In this document: positions 49,649-51,255 of the stretch, piece by piece
How positions within the stretch are numbered: the stretch's first letter is position 1
Layout: each line of letters starts with the position of its first letter
Source: Ornithoclostridium sp949298505
GTDB taxonomy: Bacteria; Bacillota; Clostridia; Christensenellales; UBA3700
Direction: 5' to 3'
Assembly: GCA_949298505.1 (NCBI GenBank)
Contig: CASFWW010000035.1
Coordinates: forward strand, 1-51,255
DNA length: 51,255 bases
The notes under the pieces: generated by a model
Databases searched by the model: none
Seen by the model: the letters and a program-made list of their open reading frames with translations, nothing else
What the model was told of the DNA's origin: nothing
Made by a program: the position numbers and the translations under genes

Positions 49649-50623
49649 ATGAAAAAGAAAATCACGGCGGCGGTCTGTGCCGCGTTTATCTGCGTCTGTA
49701 TAGCGGCTTCGCTGTGCTCGTGTTCGGGCGCATTGAAAATCCCCAAGAAAAAAACTCTCGACAAGGTGCTTGCCGAAGGCGGTTACGAACTGGTGTTCGA
49801 GGACGATTTCGACGGCGACTCGATCGACTACACAAAGTGGAAGACAGGCTATTCTACCCCGGTAAGGCGCGCCGGATATTATGAGGACAGCGCAGATACG
49901 CTTTTCGTTTCGGACGGCTGTCTTACGATACGCACGCTGTATAAGGACGGGCAGTTCGGAGAGGGTTGGTACACGTCCTGGGTGGAGACGGCAACGAAAG
50001 AAGACTCCGCCGGGATCGTAAGAAGCGATGACTATGAAGGCTTTTCCGCCACGTACGGCTATTTTGAAGCGCGTTGCATCGCGCCGCCGTGCGAAGGGAT
50101 CTGGTCCGCGTTCTGGCTGATGCCCGACGCCGGCACCGGGATGAGCGAGGAGGACGTCATCGGGACAGGCGCCGACGGCGTGGAGATTGACGTCATGGAA
50201 TCGCCGTGGAAATCTTTCGACAAAGACAAGGAATCCAACATGCACGTTCTGCACGGCGACGGGTACGCCGCCGAGACAAAAAGCGACAAATCGCCCCTTT
50301 ATCTCGTGCCGGATATGTATGAAGAGTTCCACACTTACGGCGTGCTGTGGACTGAAGAGGAGTACGTGTTCTATATCGACGGCGCGGAGACCTGGCGCAC
50401 TAAGCATACGGTGAACGGAGAGACCCTCGGCGTTTCGAAGGTCAACGAGTATATGCTTCTGACCGTCGAGGTCGCGGGCTATACGGCTGAGGACGGTACG
50501 CCCGTACCGGGAATCAATGCGGACGGCACTCCGTTCTGGTGCGGCGACCCGATGAAAAACGACAAGGATAAACACTACGATTTCGTGATAGATTACGTCA
50601 GGGTGTATCGCAAAGCACAGTAA
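49649..50623 (+). CDS. GH16 beta-glucanase-like lipoprotein
   Basis: A 324-residue surface glycosidase. The signal peptide ends in a lipobox, ASLCSC, at about residues 20-25. The GH16 jelly roll follows: YELVFEDDFDGDSIDYTKWKTG, YGYFEARCIAPPCEGIWSAFWLMP, and the catalytic motif EIDVMES at about 176-182, carrying both glutamates of the retaining mechanism. FHTYGVLWTEEEYVFYIDG and FVIDYVRVYRK complete the fold. The family cleaves beta-1,3 or beta-1,3-1,4 glucans, agarose and similar polymers; specificity is not clear. It would release sugars outside the cell for importers such as the nearby GPH permeases. Confidence 0.93.
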   Translation: MKKKITAAVCAAFICVCIAASLCSCSGALKIPKKKTLDKVLAEGGYELVFEDDFDGDSIDYTKWKTGYSTPVRRAGYYEDSADTLFVSDGCLTIRTLYKDGQFGEGWYTSWVETATKEDSAGIVRSDDYEGFSATYGYFEARCIAPPCEGIWSAFWLMPDAGTGMSEEDVIGTGADGVEIDVMESPWKSFDKDKESNMHVLHGDGYAAETKSDKSPLYLVPDMYEEFHTYGVLWTEEEYVFYIDGAETWRTKHTVNGETLGVSKVNEYMLLTVEVAGYTAEDGTPVPGINADGTPFWCGDPMKNDKDKHYDFVIDYVRVYRKAQ

Positions 50624-50659
50624 ACGCACCTGTTGTCAAAGGTAAAACAAAAATTATAA

Positions 50660-50695
50660 AAAATACCGTACCCGTGTAGGTTAGCGCGGTATTTT
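50660..50695. terminator. Stem-loop between GH16 and the XRE remnant
   Basis: AAAATACCG and CGGTATTTT form a stem whose loop contains the recurring TACCCGTGTAGGTTA motif. A/T-runs make it a possible two-way terminator. Confidence 0.55.
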
Positions 50696-50719
50696 CATTG
50701 TAGAACATATTGCCGGAGA

Positions 50720-50920
50720 TCATGCCGTTTCAGCTCGCTTAGCTTTTTTTGTTGACGTTGCCGCCACCGGCAGATATACAAGAAGTGAGACGGCTCCGGC
50801 GGCGCAGGTCACGCTTACCGTTTTGTTGGATACGTTGAGCGTGTCCGCGACGTTCTGCTGCGCGTATCCTTTGCTTTTCCTGAGCGATGATAAAAATTGT
50901 CCGATGGTCAGTTCGTTCAT
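50720..50920 (-). pseudogene. 66-aa remnant of the XRE membrane family
   Basis: MNELTIGQFLSSLRKSKGYAQQNVADTLNVSNKTVS matches the first 36 residues of the paralogues at 39-44 kb. It then jumps, in frame, to VTCAAGAVSLLVYLPVAATSTKKAKR, which resembles their last membrane segment and tail. About 400 internal codons are gone and the helix-turn-helix is cut short after the recognition helix. The frame is open, with a good GGAGG site before the ATG at 50920, so a small membrane peptide could still be made. It may be a decay product or a new small regulator. Confidence 0.7.
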
Positions 50921-51148
50921 AAGCACCTTCCTCCGTTTTCTGTTATGAGTGTAACATTCCGTAAGCGGCTGACGCAATCCCGAGCGGGTAAAATTTGTCT
51001 TAGATAAGCGGAATTTCAGATAAAAATCGCGAGGCTTATCCGTTTTTTGCAAAAAATTTGCACATATTTTGCAAAAACGTTTGCGGAAAACGAGACGTTT
51101 TGATAAAAATCGGTTATTTCGCGATTAATGTTAAAAAAGGTTAAAAAA

Positions 51149-51178
51149 ATTGACGGCTCTTTATTATTTTGTTATAAT
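51149..51178 (+). promoter_or_regulatory. Promoter of the gene entering at 51210
   Basis: TTGACG (51149-51154), 18-bp spacer, TATAAT (51173-51178). Confidence 0.6.
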
Positions 51179-51209
51179 ATTTTCGTGACAAAATTACGGG
51201 GAGATAATT

Positions 51210-51255
51210 ATGAGCGAGAAACAGCCGACAAACAACGGTAGCAAAAAGTCGTTCA
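51210..51255 (+). CDS. Start of an unidentified gene, cut by the window end
   Basis: Only MSEKQPTNNGSKKSF is present. GGGGAG seven bases before the ATG and a promoter upstream make the start convincing. Too short to identify. Confidence 0.6.
   Translation, partial: MSEKQPTNNGSKKSF

Overview
The window looks like a chromosomal segment of an anaerobic, carbohydrate-using Bacillota (Clostridia-like) bacterium, possibly an uncultured gut lineage. The reasons are consensus sigma-A promoters with 17-18 bp spacers, strong GGAGG ribosome sites, occasional TTG/GTG starts, a cysteine T-box leader, FloA/NfeD, many XRE regulators and several glycoside hydrolases. Genus-level placement cannot be read from the sequence. 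No rRNA, tRNA, CRISPR array, phage structural module or complete transposase was seen.

Layout. 1-4.4 kb: purine uptake and salvage (BMP lipoprotein fragment, xpt), an RsmF-like rRNA methyltransferase, a PHP phosphatase and ung. 4.4-7.5 kb: a small unknown protein, a 497-aa lipoprotein and a DUF5131 protein. 7.6-14.3 kb: a sugar locus with GH2, a GPH sugar symporter and an EamA permease on the minus strand, and GH43 divergently. The EamA gene is split by two copies of a short inverted-repeat element. 14.36-14.65 kb: a probable untranslated RNA with a perfect promoter, tandem 48-nt hairpin/Shine-Dalgarno-like units and a terminator. 14.7-20 kb: DUF898 protein, DUF2779 nuclease-like protein, esterase, a decayed amino-acid ABC ATPase and an SDR. 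20-26.5 kb: nfeD-floA-unknown, a membrane-bound XRE regulator and an ABC export system. 26.6-34.5 kb: GH38 mannosidase, an ATP-grasp ligase, T-box-cysE-cysS and an alkaline phosphatase. 34.6-39.1 kb: AraC and TetR regulators and a two-gene flavin/iron-sulfur redox pair. 39.2-44.3 kb: three tandem paralogous XRE membrane proteins, one split by the same element and one frameshifted. 44.4-51.2 kb: GPH symporter-metallophosphoesterase-HAD operon, MATE exporter, GH16 lipoprotein, a 66-aa remnant of the XRE family, and the first codons of another gene.

The strongest observations are these. (1) A non-coding element with 18-bp inverted ends occurs three times (276, 276 and 510 bp). All three copies lie inside protein genes, and removing element plus 2 bp restores each reading frame. 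The 510-bp copy keeps the same conserved blocks with two unrelated variable segments. It may be a MITE, or less likely an RNA-level intervening sequence. (2) The tandem-repeat RNA at 14.4 kb carries repeated perfect matches to the anti-Shine-Dalgarno sequence, without start codons suitably placed after most of them. (3) Five genes have a good sigma-A promoter whose -10 box ends only 6-9 nt before the ATG, which predicts leaderless mRNAs. (4) The XRE-membrane family is expanding and decaying in place, with a shared promoter/operator.
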